From positions 21,098 to 85,097 of the forward strand of contig JANQEL010000048.1 of assembly GCA_028278345.1 (NCBI GenBank): a DNA stretch of 64,000 nucleotides. The letters run 5' to 3'. The DNA comes from Myxococcota bacterium. GTDB lineage: Bacteria > Myxococcota_A > UBA9160 > UBA4427. A program made the position numbers and the translations under genes. Position 1 is the first letter of the stretch. Each line of letters begins with the position of its first letter. The notes under the pieces were generated by a model, which saw only the letters and a program-made list of their open reading frames with translations, had not been told where the DNA came from and made no database searches. This document shows, piece by piece, positions 29,841-39,866 of this stretch.

Positions 29841-31334
29841 CTAGCTCGCCGTGAGGATGTTCACCGTCCCGCGGCCGGTGTCTTCGCCCACGCTGACCTT
29901 CACGCTTCGCCCCACCCACTCCTCGCGTTGCATGGCGGCGAGGAGTTCGGGATCGATCGCGTTCGCGTAGCAGCGCGCGCCATTCGGCAGATCGCAGATC
30001 GCCAGGGCGCGCACCGGCCCTTCGCGATTCCAAAGCACGCTGTAGGCCGCGATCGTGGCCGGCCCGTTCGCCTGGGACTCGATCTCTCGCACCCCGTCGG
30101 CGTCGACCCGCGCCTGGGCGGCCGCTTCGTCGGGCAGCTCGAACGCACCCGGCGTGGCGGAGTAGATGCCGTAGACGTGCTTCTCCATGTGCATGCCGAC
30201 ACCGCTCACCATGCCGACATCTTCGGGGCGCTCGCGCAGTCGCTCGACCATCGTTGCGATCGAGTGGGTGACGTAGCCATTGCCCGGTCCGCCGAAGAAG
30301 GGGAGCCCCCCGGTCACCGTGAGCGGTCGCGTATCGTCCGCGCTCAGGCCCAGGGCGTCGAGGGCAAAGTTCACGCTGCTCGCGAAGCAGCTGTAGAGAT
30401 CGAAGTGGGTGATGCCGTCGATGTCGATCCCCGCGCAGCGCATCGCCTCCCGCGATGCCTCCTCCATACCGCGCGAGCGCCACAGATCGTGGCGTGCCGC
30501 GATCCAGGCGGGGTCGTTCGCCGAGCAGAACCCGCGCAGGGTGACGCGACGATCCTTCGGTATTCCCAGCGCATCCGCCTTGCCATGGCTCGTGAGCAGC
30601 AGGGCCGCCCCCATGTCGACGTCCATGATCGCCACCATGTTCTTCGTATAGGGGTCGGAGATCATGCGGTTGCGCGGCGTCACCTCGATGAGTTCGCGCG
30701 TGGTGTGGGCGATCGGGAACCAGGACCTCTCGTTGTTCGCCGCGACCCCGGTGAGCCGCGCCAGGAGCTCGCCGTCGCGCTGGCGGTTCTCCTGGGGGGT
30801 GAGGCCGAGGTGGGCGCGCCGCGCCACGTCGAAGATCGCGAAGCTGAGATACGCCTGGAAGATGTCGTGGGCGACCTCGGTGGGATGCAGATCCATCTTC
30901 ACCCGACTGTGCGGGTGGCCCTCCATCGGATGGCTCCAGGCGGGCTTGCTGCCGCGCTTGCGCATGCGCTTCGCGGTGGCGAGGACTTCGGCGCTCACGA
31001 CCAGCGCCATCTCGCGGCGGCCTTCGAAGATGTCGCGCGCGGCCGTGTTCACCATGCGCTGGGGCGTCGTACCGCTGATGCCCGAGTAGGCGCGATCGCC
31101 GTCCTTCAGCTCCAGGAGCTTGGCCAAGCGCGCCGGCGGGTCGTCGTACTGCCAGGCCATCGGATAGACGACCTGAAGCGAATCGACGGCGTCGAGTACC
31201 TCGCGGCCGCCACTGTCGCGCGCGGCCTCGCGCGCCATGGCGGCCCACACCTGAAGGGGTTCGGGGGCGTCTCCGTCGGCCTCGCGCCAGGTCTTCTGTG
31301 CAACGCCCACGATGCACGGCGTGTTCGGATTCAT
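29841..31334 (-). CDS. Thiolase-fold protein (SCP-x / lipid-transfer acetyltransferase-like)
   Basis: MNPNTPCIVGVAQKTWRE, DIDGITHFDLYSCFASSVNFALDALGL, TVTGGLPFFGGPGNGYVTHSIATMVERLR. ATG overlaps the upstream TGA by one base. Confidence 0.85.
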   Translation of the reverse strand: MNPNTPCIVGVAQKTWREADGDAPEPLQVWAAMAREAARDSGGREVLDAVDSLQVVYPMAWQYDDPPARLAKLLELKDGDRAYSGISGTTPQRMVNTAARDIFEGRREMALVVSAEVLATAKRMRKRGSKPAWSHPMEGHPHSRVKMDLHPTEVAHDIFQAYLSFAIFDVARRAHLGLTPQENRQRDGELLARLTGVAANNERSWFPIAHTTRELIEVTPRNRMISDPYTKNMVAIMDVDMGAALLLTSHGKADALGIPKDRRVTLRGFCSANDPAWIAARHDLWRSRGMEEASREAMRCAGIDIDGITHFDLYSCFASSVNFALDALGLSADDTRPLTVTGGLPFFGGPGNGYVTHSIATMVERLRERPEDVGMVSGVGMHMEKHVYGIYSATPGAFELPDEAAAQARVDADGVREIESQANGPATIAAYSVLWNREGPVRALAICDLPNGARCYANAIDPELLAAMQREEWVGRSVKVSVGEDTGRGTVNILTAS

Positions 31335-32143
31335 CAGCGGGCCTGCCATTTCGGTTCGCGCTTCTCGGCGAACGCCTTGGGTCCTTCCTTCGCGTCTTCG
31401 GTCTGGAAGACCTTGCTCGCGATCTTGCTCTCGAGCTTGAGCGCCTCGTCGTATTCGAGGGCGAGTCCGCGCAACACGCTCTCCTTCGTCGCCTGCACGG
31501 CGAGCGGCGCGTTCGCGCTGATGCGATCCGCCCACTCGAAGGCGCGATCCATCAACTGCTCTTCGGCCACGATTTCGTTCAAGAGCCCCAGTTCGAGGGC
31601 ACGCTCGGCCGGGAAGCGTTCGGCCGTGAGCAGGAACTCCATCGCAGCGGGAAAGGGAAGCTGGCGCGGCAGGCGCACTGTCGTGCCCCCGCCGGCGAAC
31701 AAGCCGCGCTTCGGCTCCATCACCCCGAAGCTCGCGTTGGGAGTGGCGATGCGGATGTCGACTCCGCCGAGCATCTCCATGCCGCCGGCCACGCACGGCC
31801 CGTTCACCGCGGCGATGATCGGCTTGTAGAGCTTCGTTCCGCGCAACACCGCGTGAAGGCTATCGCTGAGGCGACAGCCGTCGATCTCGTCGACGCCACC
31901 GGCGGCGATCTCCTTCTGGAGCTTCGTCACCTGGGGAATGAAGGTCTTGAGATCGGCGCCGCTCATGAAGTTGCGGTCGACGCCGGTCACCACGGCGACC
32001 CACAACTCGTCGTCTTCGTCGAAGCGCCGCCACGCCGCCGCGAGATCGCGGAAGTGGATCATGTCGAGGGCGTTCTTCGTCTCGGGCCGATCGATCGTGA
32101 TCAACGCCGTATGACGATGCTCGGTCGCGAAGTGGATGGGCAT
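31334..32143 (-). CDS. Enoyl-CoA hydratase/isomerase family protein
   Basis: ALITIDRPETKNALD, NFMSGADLKTF, PIIAAVNGPCVAGGMEMLGGVDIRIATPNASFGVMEPKRGLFAGGGTT. Confidence 0.93.
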   Translation of the reverse strand: MPIHFATEHRHTALITIDRPETKNALDMIHFRDLAAAWRRFDEDDELWVAVVTGVDRNFMSGADLKTFIPQVTKLQKEIAAGGVDEIDGCRLSDSLHAVLRGTKLYKPIIAAVNGPCVAGGMEMLGGVDIRIATPNASFGVMEPKRGLFAGGGTTVRLPRQLPFPAAMEFLLTAERFPAERALELGLLNEIVAEEQLMDRAFEWADRISANAPLAVQATKESVLRGLALEYDEALKLESKIASKVFQTEDAKEGPKAFAEKREPKWQAR

Positions 32144-32217
32144 GCTCTCGGGATCTCCTCGAAGCGCGAAGCTTAGGAGATTTCGGGAGCGGCCAGAGAA
32201 TCGCGAGCTTGCGCCAG

Positions 32218-33561
32218 CTACCGCCAGCTGAAGGCGTTCAAGCGATCGAAGGTGTCGCGCAGCTTGTCGAGGCTCTCGCCGAAGTTCAGCGGGATCGCGT
32301 TCACCGGAACGCCATCGCGCTTCGCCGCGGCCGCCAGCGCCGCGCCGCCGAGGCGGACGATCCGCAGATCGCCGAAGGGCGTACCCGTGCCGCAGTTCAC
32401 CACGAAGGCCACCGCGAGCCCGCGATCGGGATCCGCCCAGGCCCCCGAGCCGCCGAAACCGAAGTGCCCGAAAGCGCGCCGCGGAATGCCGCGCGAGGTG
32501 GGCGCCGCGTGGTATCCGAGCCGCCAGGCCATGTCGAAGGGCAGCACCTTCAGGGCCTCCGTGCGCTCCTGCCGCTCGATCGCACGCTCGAAGGTCGACT
32601 TCGACATCAGTCGCACCCCGTCGAGTTCGCCGCCCATCGCCAGGCAGCCGTACATGCGGGCGAGGGATCGCGCGGTGAAGAGCCCGTTGGCGGCGGGGAT
32701 GGCCGCCCGCAGGGTCTCGGGAGAATCGAATTCGAAGCCGGCGATGCCGCGCGGGACGAGAGCCTCGAGCAGGCTCTTCACATCCAGGTCGATCCCGATC
32801 CCGCCCAGCCGTTGCGTGAGCCATTCGGACGAGGAATCGCCGAGGTTCTCGACCCACTTCGGAACCTGCGCTCCCGGCCCGTACCGCTGCAACAGCAGAC
32901 TCGGGCGCGACCAGACCAGCTCGGCCGCCCGGTGGATCTCGCTTTCCGGCGCCCCGATGAACATGCCGTCGAGCTCGAGGGGCTCGGCGATCTCGCGCTG
33001 CACGAGGTCGGGAAAGCGCTCCCCGGTCACGCGCTGCAGGATCTCGCCCACCAGGTAGCCGTACGTGAGACCGTGATAGCCCGTGCGCGTGCCCGGCTCG
33101 TGGCTCGGCTCGGCGCGCTCGATGGCGTCGATCATGTAGTCCCAATCGCGCATGCGCGAGGCGTCGTCGACCATCTGGCGGATGTGGTAGAGGCCCGACT
33201 GGTGGGTCAGCACCTGGCGAACGGTGATGTCTTCCTTGCCGTGCTGGGCGAACTCGGGCCAGTACTCGGCCACCAGCGCGTCGTAATCGATCAACCCGCG
33301 GTCGGCCATGATGTGCACGAGGGTGCTCGCCACGCCCTTGGTGGTCGAAAAGCTGGGCGCCATCGTGTCTTCGCGCCAGGCGGTGCGGCCCCGGTCGAGG
33401 GAGCCTCCCCAGAGATCGACCACGCACTCGCCGTGGTGATAGACCGCGAAGGCGGCACCCCCGGCCTGGCGTTCGAGGATGCCCTCGAGGACATCCGCGA
33501 CCCGCTGGAAATCGGGGTGGAGTCGCCCTTCGAGTTGGATCTTGCGGCTGCTCCGGCGCAT
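32218..33561 (-). CDS. Serine hydrolase, beta-lactamase (class C)/EstB-like
   Basis: SxxK motif PSFSTTKGVAST; VRQVLTHQSGLYH; YHGLTYGYLVGEILQRVTG. Confidence 0.93.
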   Translation of the reverse strand: MRRSSRKIQLEGRLHPDFQRVADVLEGILERQAGGAAFAVYHHGECVVDLWGGSLDRGRTAWREDTMAPSFSTTKGVASTLVHIMADRGLIDYDALVAEYWPEFAQHGKEDITVRQVLTHQSGLYHIRQMVDDASRMRDWDYMIDAIERAEPSHEPGTRTGYHGLTYGYLVGEILQRVTGERFPDLVQREIAEPLELDGMFIGAPESEIHRAAELVWSRPSLLLQRYGPGAQVPKWVENLGDSSSEWLTQRLGGIGIDLDVKSLLEALVPRGIAGFEFDSPETLRAAIPAANGLFTARSLARMYGCLAMGGELDGVRLMSKSTFERAIERQERTEALKVLPFDMAWRLGYHAAPTSRGIPRRAFGHFGFGGSGAWADPDRGLAVAFVVNCGTGTPFGDLRIVRLGGAALAAAAKRDGVPVNAIPLNFGESLDKLRDTFDRLNAFSWR

Positions 33562-33809
33562 GAGCCTGCCTCCCGTCCGGTCTCTTCGTTGGATCGACGC
33601 AACGCGTCGAAGACTCGAGAGCGAAGACGGTAGCGCGAGACCGGGCGGAAAAGGGCCCAGACGCCAATTTGGACGAATTTCTCGCGACATTTGGAGCGGT
33701 CCGCTTTGACGCGCCACGGCAAGCGGCCCCGGGTTCGCAATAGCGAAGCAACTCCGGGCAGATGGACGCTCTTCCGGTAGGGTGTCGCGGCTCTGGAGGC
33801 GCACAAAGC

Positions 33810-34694
33810 ATGAGAATCGGGATCGCCCTCGGGATGCTGCACCCGGCTGTCTTCGAGGCGGTGACCGCCGAAGCGGATCGCCTAGGCTTCGCGAACGTCT
33901 GGATGCCCGAGCACCTGGTCTTCCCGATCGACATGTCGGGCTCGCCGCATCCGGGGGAGGACACGCCTCCCGTGCCGCCCTCGACGCCGGTGTTCGACGT
34001 GTTCGCGATGCTCTCCTTCCTGGCGGGGCGCAGCCGGCAGATTCGCCTGGGCACGAACGTCTATCTCCTCGCGCTTCGTCATCCCTTCGTGGCCGCGCGC
34101 GCGATCCTCACCCTCGACTCGGTTTCGAACGGGCGCGCCGACGTCGGCGTCGGTGCGGGTTGGCTGCGGACGGAGTGGGAAGCCGCGGGCCTCGACCCGG
34201 CCACGCGCGGGCGTCGCCTCGACGAAGCCCTCGCCGTTTGCCGGCGCCTGTGGAGCGAAGAAACCGTCGAATACCACGGGCGCTTCTACGACTTCGAGAA
34301 GGTGATGTTCGAACCGAAGCCCGTGCAGCGACCGCACCCGCCGATCCTGATCGGCGGCGAATCCGATGCCGCCCTCGAACGCGCGGCGCGAGCCGGGAAT
34401 GGGTGGATCGGCATGTCCCACACTCCCGAGAGCGCCGCGGCCTCGATCGAGAAACTCGAAGCGCTGCGCTCGAGCGTCGAACTCGCCCCCGGTGTCGAAC
34501 GCGATCGACCGTTTCGCGTGATCACCGGCGCCACGATCACGCGCCGCGAAGAGCTCGAAGGCTTCGCGGCCGTCGGAGTGACGGACCTGATCGTGCGCCC
34601 CTTCAAGGGTTCGCGCGATGCCGTCGAAGCCGTCAAGCGCTTCGCCGGAGAGTGCGGCACGGGCGACCCCAACCCCGACGCCACTTCGACCTGA
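33810..34694 (+). CDS. LLM-class (luciferase-like) flavin-dependent oxidoreductase
   Basis: GIALGMLHPAVFEAVTAEADRLGFANVWMPEHLVFP, RLGTNVYLLALRHPFVAARAILTLDSVSNGRADVGVGAGWLRTEWEAAG. Confidence 0.94.
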   Translation: MRIGIALGMLHPAVFEAVTAEADRLGFANVWMPEHLVFPIDMSGSPHPGEDTPPVPPSTPVFDVFAMLSFLAGRSRQIRLGTNVYLLALRHPFVAARAILTLDSVSNGRADVGVGAGWLRTEWEAAGLDPATRGRRLDEALAVCRRLWSEETVEYHGRFYDFEKVMFEPKPVQRPHPPILIGGESDAALERAARAGNGWIGMSHTPESAAASIEKLEALRSSVELAPGVERDRPFRVITGATITRREELEGFAAVGVTDLIVRPFKGSRDAVEAVKRFAGECGTGDPNPDATST

Positions 34695-34727
34695 ACCGAC
34701 GCACTTCCCCGCGTCAGGAGCCCCCCC

Positions 34728-37196
34728 ATGAGCGAACGAACCGAGAAGCTACTCGCCGAACTCTCCCTCGAAGAGAAGGTCGGCTTGATGAGCGGACGCG
34801 ACATGTGGACCAATCACGCCGTCGAGCGCCTCGGCATCGCGGCGATGAAGGTGAGCGACGGCCCCAACGGCGTGCGCGGGCGTCACTTCGAGGGTTTCAC
34901 GACGGCAGCCAGCTTCCCCTGCGGTTCGGCCCTCGGTGCGACTTTCGACCCGGCCCTGGTCGAAGAAGTCGGCCGGGCGATCGGACGGGAACTCGAGAGC
35001 AAGGGCGCGCAGCTCCTGCTCGCGCCGACGATCAACATCCATCGCTCGCCGCTCGCTGGGCGCAACTTCGAGTGTTACTCAGAGGATCCCCATCTTTCGG
35101 GGCGCATCGCGGTGGCGTACGTGAAGGGCGTCCAGAGCCAGGGCGTGGGCGCCACGCTGAAGCACTACGTGTGCAACGACTCGGAGTTCGAGCGCCACAC
35201 GATCAGCAGCGAGGTCGACGAGCGGACGCTTCGCGAGATCTATCTCGCGCCCTTCGAGGTGGCGATCAAGGAGGCTTCGCCCTGGTCGGTGATGACCGCC
35301 TACAACAAGCTCGATGGAACCTACTGCGCGGAACACACGCGGCTGTTGCAGGAGATCCTGCGCGACGAGTGGGGCTTCGAAGGCTTCGTGATCTCCGATT
35401 GGTTCGGCGCGCAGAGCACCGAGGCTTCGGTGAACGCGGGCCTCGATTTCGAGATGCCGGGACCCGTTCGGCACTACGGTGAGAAGCTGGTGGCCGCGGT
35501 GAAGGCCGGAGAGGTGGCGCAGGAGGTCGTCGATGCGCGCGCACGTCGCATGCTCGAAGCGCACGAACGCGCGGGCCTGCTCGATCGCGTGATCGCCGAT
35601 GAGGAGCACGCGAACGATCTCCCCGAGGATCGCGCCTTGATCCGGCGAGCGGCGTCGTGTGCGATGGTGCTGCTCTGCAACGCCGGTGAACTGCTTCCAC
35701 TCGATGCCGCGAAGCTCTCGCGCGTCGCCGTGATCGGCCCGAACGCGTCGGTGGCGGTGATGCAGGGGGGAGGCAGTGCGCAGCTCGCACCGCATCGCTG
35801 CGTCTCACCCCTCGATGGTATTCGCGCAGCGCTCGGTTCGGATGTCGAGGTGTTGAACGAGCGAGGCTGCGAAAACCAGCGCGGGACGCATCCCACCCTC
35901 GACACGAGTCATCTCGAAGCGGGTGAGGATTTCGCGACCCCCGAACTGAGCGTCGAGTACTACGCGGGGCTCGAACTCGAAGGCGAAGTGCTGCATCGCG
36001 AGGCGCGGCGACGCGCCGAATGCGTTTGGCTGGGCGATCTCGCTCCCGGGCTCGATGCGCACTCCTTCTCGGCGCGCATGCGCGGGCGCTTCGTCGCGCC
36101 GGTGAGTGGCTCATTCACCTTTTCGCTCAAGAGCAAGGGGCGCAGCCGGGTGTTCATCGACGGCAACCTCGTGCTCGATCAATGGGAGGATCCAGGGGTC
36201 GGCGAGGCCTTCTACGGCGGTGGCACCGACATCGCCGAAGCGCCGATCGCGATGGAGGCCGGGCGCGCGTACGAAATCGTCGTCGAGTACAGCGCCCCGG
36301 GCGAAGACGGCTGGATCGGCTTCAACGTGGGCTGCCTCGTGCCCGATCCGGCGGACGGCATGGATCGCGCGATCTCCGCCGCCGAAGCGGCCGACTGCGC
36401 GATCGTCATCGTGGGCCTCAACAACCACTGGGAAACCGAGGGCAGCGATCGCGTCGACATGGAGCTTCCCGGTCGACAGGTGGAGTTGATCGAGAGGGTG
36501 AGCGCCGCGAACGCGAATACGATCGTGGTGGTGAACGCGGGCTCGCCGATCGCGATGGAGTTTGCGGATCGCGTCCCCGCGATCCTGCAGCTCTGGTATC
36601 CAGGCCAGGAGATGGGCCACGCCCTGGCCGATGTGCTCTTCGGTGCGGCCTCACCCGGTGGTCGACTGCCCTGCACCTTCCCGATGGAGTACGCGGACCA
36701 TCCGGCCTTCGCCCACTACCCCGGCAAGGACGGCCGCGTGGAGTACGGCGAGGGCTTGATGGTGGGCTACCGCCACTACGACACGCGCGGCGTCGAACCG
36801 CGCTTCGCCTTCGGCCATGGGCTTTCGTACAGCCGCTTCGAGTACGGCGACATTCGCCTCGCGCGCGAAACGGTCGCGCGAGGGGAAACGGTCGAGTTCG
36901 AGATCGACGTACGCAACAGCGGCGAGCGACGCAGCAGCGATGTCGCGCAGGTGTACGTGCACGACTTCGAGTCGCGCCTGCCACGCCCCGAGCAGGAGCT
37001 GCGCGCGTTCGAGAAGTTCGAACTCGATCCCGGCGAGAGCGCGACCCTTCGCTTCAGACTCGACGAACGTGCTCTTGCCTTCTACGACCCGGCGATTCGC
37101 GATTGGGAAGTCGAAGCGGGACGCTTCGAGGTTCGCGTCGGGGCTTCTTCGCGCGACATCCGGGCACGCGCGAGCTTCGACGTGGTGGCGGATTAG
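34728..37196 (+). CDS. GH3 beta-glucosidase with inserted PA14-like domain
   Basis: KVGLMSGRDMWT, CYSEDPHLSGRIAVAYVKGVQSQGVGATLKHYVCNDSE, GFVISDWFGAQST, PA14-like FTFSLKSKGRSRVFIDGNLVLDQW, C-terminal Fn3-like domain. Confidence 0.95.
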   Translation: MSERTEKLLAELSLEEKVGLMSGRDMWTNHAVERLGIAAMKVSDGPNGVRGRHFEGFTTAASFPCGSALGATFDPALVEEVGRAIGRELESKGAQLLLAPTINIHRSPLAGRNFECYSEDPHLSGRIAVAYVKGVQSQGVGATLKHYVCNDSEFERHTISSEVDERTLREIYLAPFEVAIKEASPWSVMTAYNKLDGTYCAEHTRLLQEILRDEWGFEGFVISDWFGAQSTEASVNAGLDFEMPGPVRHYGEKLVAAVKAGEVAQEVVDARARRMLEAHERAGLLDRVIADEEHANDLPEDRALIRRAASCAMVLLCNAGELLPLDAAKLSRVAVIGPNASVAVMQGGGSAQLAPHRCVSPLDGIRAALGSDVEVLNERGCENQRGTHPTLDTSHLEAGEDFATPELSVEYYAGLELEGEVLHREARRRAECVWLGDLAPGLDAHSFSARMRGRFVAPVSGSFTFSLKSKGRSRVFIDGNLVLDQWEDPGVGEAFYGGGTDIAEAPIAMEAGRAYEIVVEYSAPGEDGWIGFNVGCLVPDPADGMDRAISAAEAADCAIVIVGLNNHWETEGSDRVDMELPGRQVELIERVSAANANTIVVVNAGSPIAMEFADRVPAILQLWYPGQEMGHALADVLFGAASPGGRLPCTFPMEYADHPAFAHYPGKDGRVEYGEGLMVGYRHYDTRGVEPRFAFGHGLSYSRFEYGDIRLARETVARGETVEFEIDVRNSGERRSSDVAQVYVHDFESRLPRPEQELRAFEKFELDPGESATLRFRLDERALAFYDPAIRDWEVEAGRFEVRVGASSRDIRARASFDVVAD

Positions 37197-37225
37197 CGCA
37201 CGAAAGAAGAAGAAGGAGTTCTTCC

Positions 37226-38932
37226 ATGTTCGGTCGCCTGTTGCGGTGGCTCGTCGTTCTCATCGTAGTGCTCGTCGCCTCGTTCCTGGTGGCCACCTAC
37301 GAGTCCCCGCCGCCCGAGAGCCAGGCCTTCGTGAACGCAAACGTGCTCACGATGGACCGGAACGACCGCGTCGCAGAGGCGATCTATCTCGAGGGCGATC
37401 GCATCGTCGCCGTGGGGACGCGCGCACAGATCGAGAAGAAGATCACCCGTTCGACCGAGGTACACGATCTCGAGGGGCGCACGGTGATCCCGGGCGTCAT
37501 CGATGCCCACGGGCACTTTCCCGGTTCGGGATTCGTCGTCGTGGGGGTGAACCTCGCGAGTCCACCGGTGGGCACCATCACCTCGATCGAAGGGCAGGTG
37601 GAAGCCCTTGGCGCGCGCGCCGAAGAAACGCCGGCCGGCGAGATGATCTTCGGTTTCCAGTACGACGACACCCTGGTGAATGAGAAGCGCCACCCGACGC
37701 GTCACGATCTCGATCGCGCGTCGACCGAGCATCCGGTCATCGCGATGCACGTCTCGGGTCACCTCGCCGCGGCGAACACGCTGGCCCTCGAACTGCTCGG
37801 CTTCGACCGCGATACACCCAACCCCGAAGGCGGCGTGATCCGCCGCGAAGCCGACGGCACGCCCGACGGCGTACTCGAGGAAACCGCCGCGACGATGGCG
37901 AGCCAGATGGCGATGGACTTCTCGATCGGCCAGGGCATCGCGATGATCGATCACGCCTCGGCGGAGTACGCCTCCGTGGGCGTCACCACGGCGCAGAGCG
38001 GCCTCACGCCGAAGCCGATGATCGATGCGCTTTGGTTCGCTTCGTGGCTCGGTCGCGTACCGATCCGCCTCGAAGTGTGGGCCGATGCCGAACTCGGCAA
38101 ACAATGGGCGCGCGGCGAGTTCGACGCCGCGTCCTACGAGACCGATCGCTTTCGCGTGGGCGCGGTCAAGATCGTCCAGGACGGATCGATCCAGGGGTAT
38201 ACGGGCTACCTGAGCGAGCCCTACCACGTCCCCTTCAAGGGCGACGAGAGCTATCGCGGCTATCCGATCATGAAGCGCGAAGATCTCACCGCCCTGGTGA
38301 AGGAGCTCCATGCGGCGGATCTCCACATGGCGATCCACGGAAACGGCGACGCGGCAATCGACGACATCATCCACGCCCTGGGTCAAGCGCAGAAGGAGCA
38401 CCACCGCCCCGATCCGCGAACGATCGTGATCCACTCGCAGATGGCTCGCGAGGACCAACTCGATCGCATGCTCGAAGTCGGCCTCACGCCGAGCTACTTC
38501 GTCGCCCACACCTACTACTGGGGCGATCGCCACCGCGACATCTTCATGGGGCCCGAGCGCGCCTATCGCATGAGCCCGACCGCGACTTCGATCGCGAAGG
38601 GACTGCGTTTCAGCATCCATCTCGACACACCCGTGGTTCCCATGGAACCGATGTTGCTGGTCTGGAGTGCGGTGAATCGCCGCTCGACTTCGGGGGACAT
38701 CATCGGTCCGGCGGAGCGCATCTCACCTCTCGCAGCGCTTCGTGCGGTGACGATCGACGCCGCGTGGCAGATCGAACGCGATGGCGTTGTCGGCTCCCTC
38801 GAAGCCGGCAAGCTCGCCGACCTCGTGGTGCTCTCGGCGAATCCCCTCGAGGTGGAACCGAACGCGATCCGCGACATCGAAGTGGAACGCACCCTCGTGG
38901 GTGGTCGCACGATCTTCCAGCGCGCGGAATAG
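37226..38932 (+). CDS. YtcJ-like amidohydrolase, membrane-anchored or exported
   Basis: N-terminal TM; TVIPGVIDAHGHFPGSG, HMAIHGNGDAAIDDIIHAL, FSIHLDTPVVPMEPMLLVWSAVNRRS, LEAGKLADLVVLSANPLEV. Confidence 0.93.
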   Translation: MFGRLLRWLVVLIVVLVASFLVATYESPPPESQAFVNANVLTMDRNDRVAEAIYLEGDRIVAVGTRAQIEKKITRSTEVHDLEGRTVIPGVIDAHGHFPGSGFVVVGVNLASPPVGTITSIEGQVEALGARAEETPAGEMIFGFQYDDTLVNEKRHPTRHDLDRASTEHPVIAMHVSGHLAAANTLALELLGFDRDTPNPEGGVIRREADGTPDGVLEETAATMASQMAMDFSIGQGIAMIDHASAEYASVGVTTAQSGLTPKPMIDALWFASWLGRVPIRLEVWADAELGKQWARGEFDAASYETDRFRVGAVKIVQDGSIQGYTGYLSEPYHVPFKGDESYRGYPIMKREDLTALVKELHAADLHMAIHGNGDAAIDDIIHALGQAQKEHHRPDPRTIVIHSQMAREDQLDRMLEVGLTPSYFVAHTYYWGDRHRDIFMGPERAYRMSPTATSIAKGLRFSIHLDTPVVPMEPMLLVWSAVNRRSTSGDIIGPAERISPLAALRAVTIDAAWQIERDGVVGSLEAGKLADLVVLSANPLEVEPNAIRDIEVERTLVGGRTIFQRAE

Positions 38933-39110
38933 AGGGCGCTTTCAGGAGTCGGAACTCGCCCCGCAACGCGCCACCTCGGGCGAGCAGATCGCGTGCGGGT
39001 CGGTTGCAACACCTTGATATGACGCGGGTTTCCGTGCATCAGGCCGATAGCGCACTACCCTATTCCTTTCGCGCCGGGCACCGAATGCCCGTGCGCCCGG
39101 AGCCCCGTGC

Positions 39111-39827
39111 ATGTCGCGCGTCATCGTCATCATTCCGACCTACAACGAGGTCGAGAACCTTCCCTTGATCGTGAAGGAAGTGCTGGCGCAGGACGAGCGC
39201 ATCTCGGTGCTGGTGGTGGACGACAACTCCCCCGACGGCACGGGCAAGGTGGCCGACCAACTGGCGGAGGAGACCGGGCGGGTTCACGTGCTGCACCGCC
39301 CGGGCAAGGCGGGGCTCGGTGCCGCCTACCGTGCGGGGCTCGCCGAAGCGCTGCGCCTCGGCGCCGACGTCGTGATCCAGATGGATGCCGATTTCTCGCA
39401 CCCTCCGTCGACCATCCCCGAGATGCTGCGCGAGATCGAAACTCACGACCTCGTGACGGGCTCGCGCTACGTGCAGGGCATCACGGTGGTGAACTGGCCG
39501 ATCGAACGCATCCTGATCAGCTGGGCCGCCAATGTCTATGCGCGCTTCGTGACGCGCCTGACGCTGACCGACGCGACGGGGGGCTTTCGCTGTGTGCGAC
39601 GCGAGCTGCTCGAACGTATCGGCTTCGAGCGCATCAAGAGCGACGGCTACGCGTTCCAGATCGAGATGAACTACCGCTTCGACAAGTACGGGGCGCGCAT
39701 CAAGGAGCTGCCCTTCTTCTTCGTCGATCGCGAGCGCGGGCAATCGAAGCTCTCCCTCGGCATCGCCTTCGAGGGGCTGTGGATCGTGTGGTGGCTGCGC
39801 ATCGCCGACGCCCTGGGTCGAATCTAG
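39111..39827 (+). CDS. Polyprenol monophosphomannose synthase-like GT2
   Basis: VIIPTYNEVENLPLIVKEVL, VVDDNSPDGTG, QMDADFSHPP, GSRYVQGITVVNWPIERILIS. Confidence 0.93.
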   Translation: MSRVIVIIPTYNEVENLPLIVKEVLAQDERISVLVVDDNSPDGTGKVADQLAEETGRVHVLHRPGKAGLGAAYRAGLAEALRLGADVVIQMDADFSHPPSTIPEMLREIETHDLVTGSRYVQGITVVNWPIERILISWAANVYARFVTRLTLTDATGGFRCVRRELLERIGFERIKSDGYAFQIEMNYRFDKYGARIKELPFFFVDRERGQSKLSLGIAFEGLWIVWWLRIADALGRI

Positions 39828-39866
39828 CCTCGCAATGAACCGAGCAGGCACTGGAATGCACGGGCC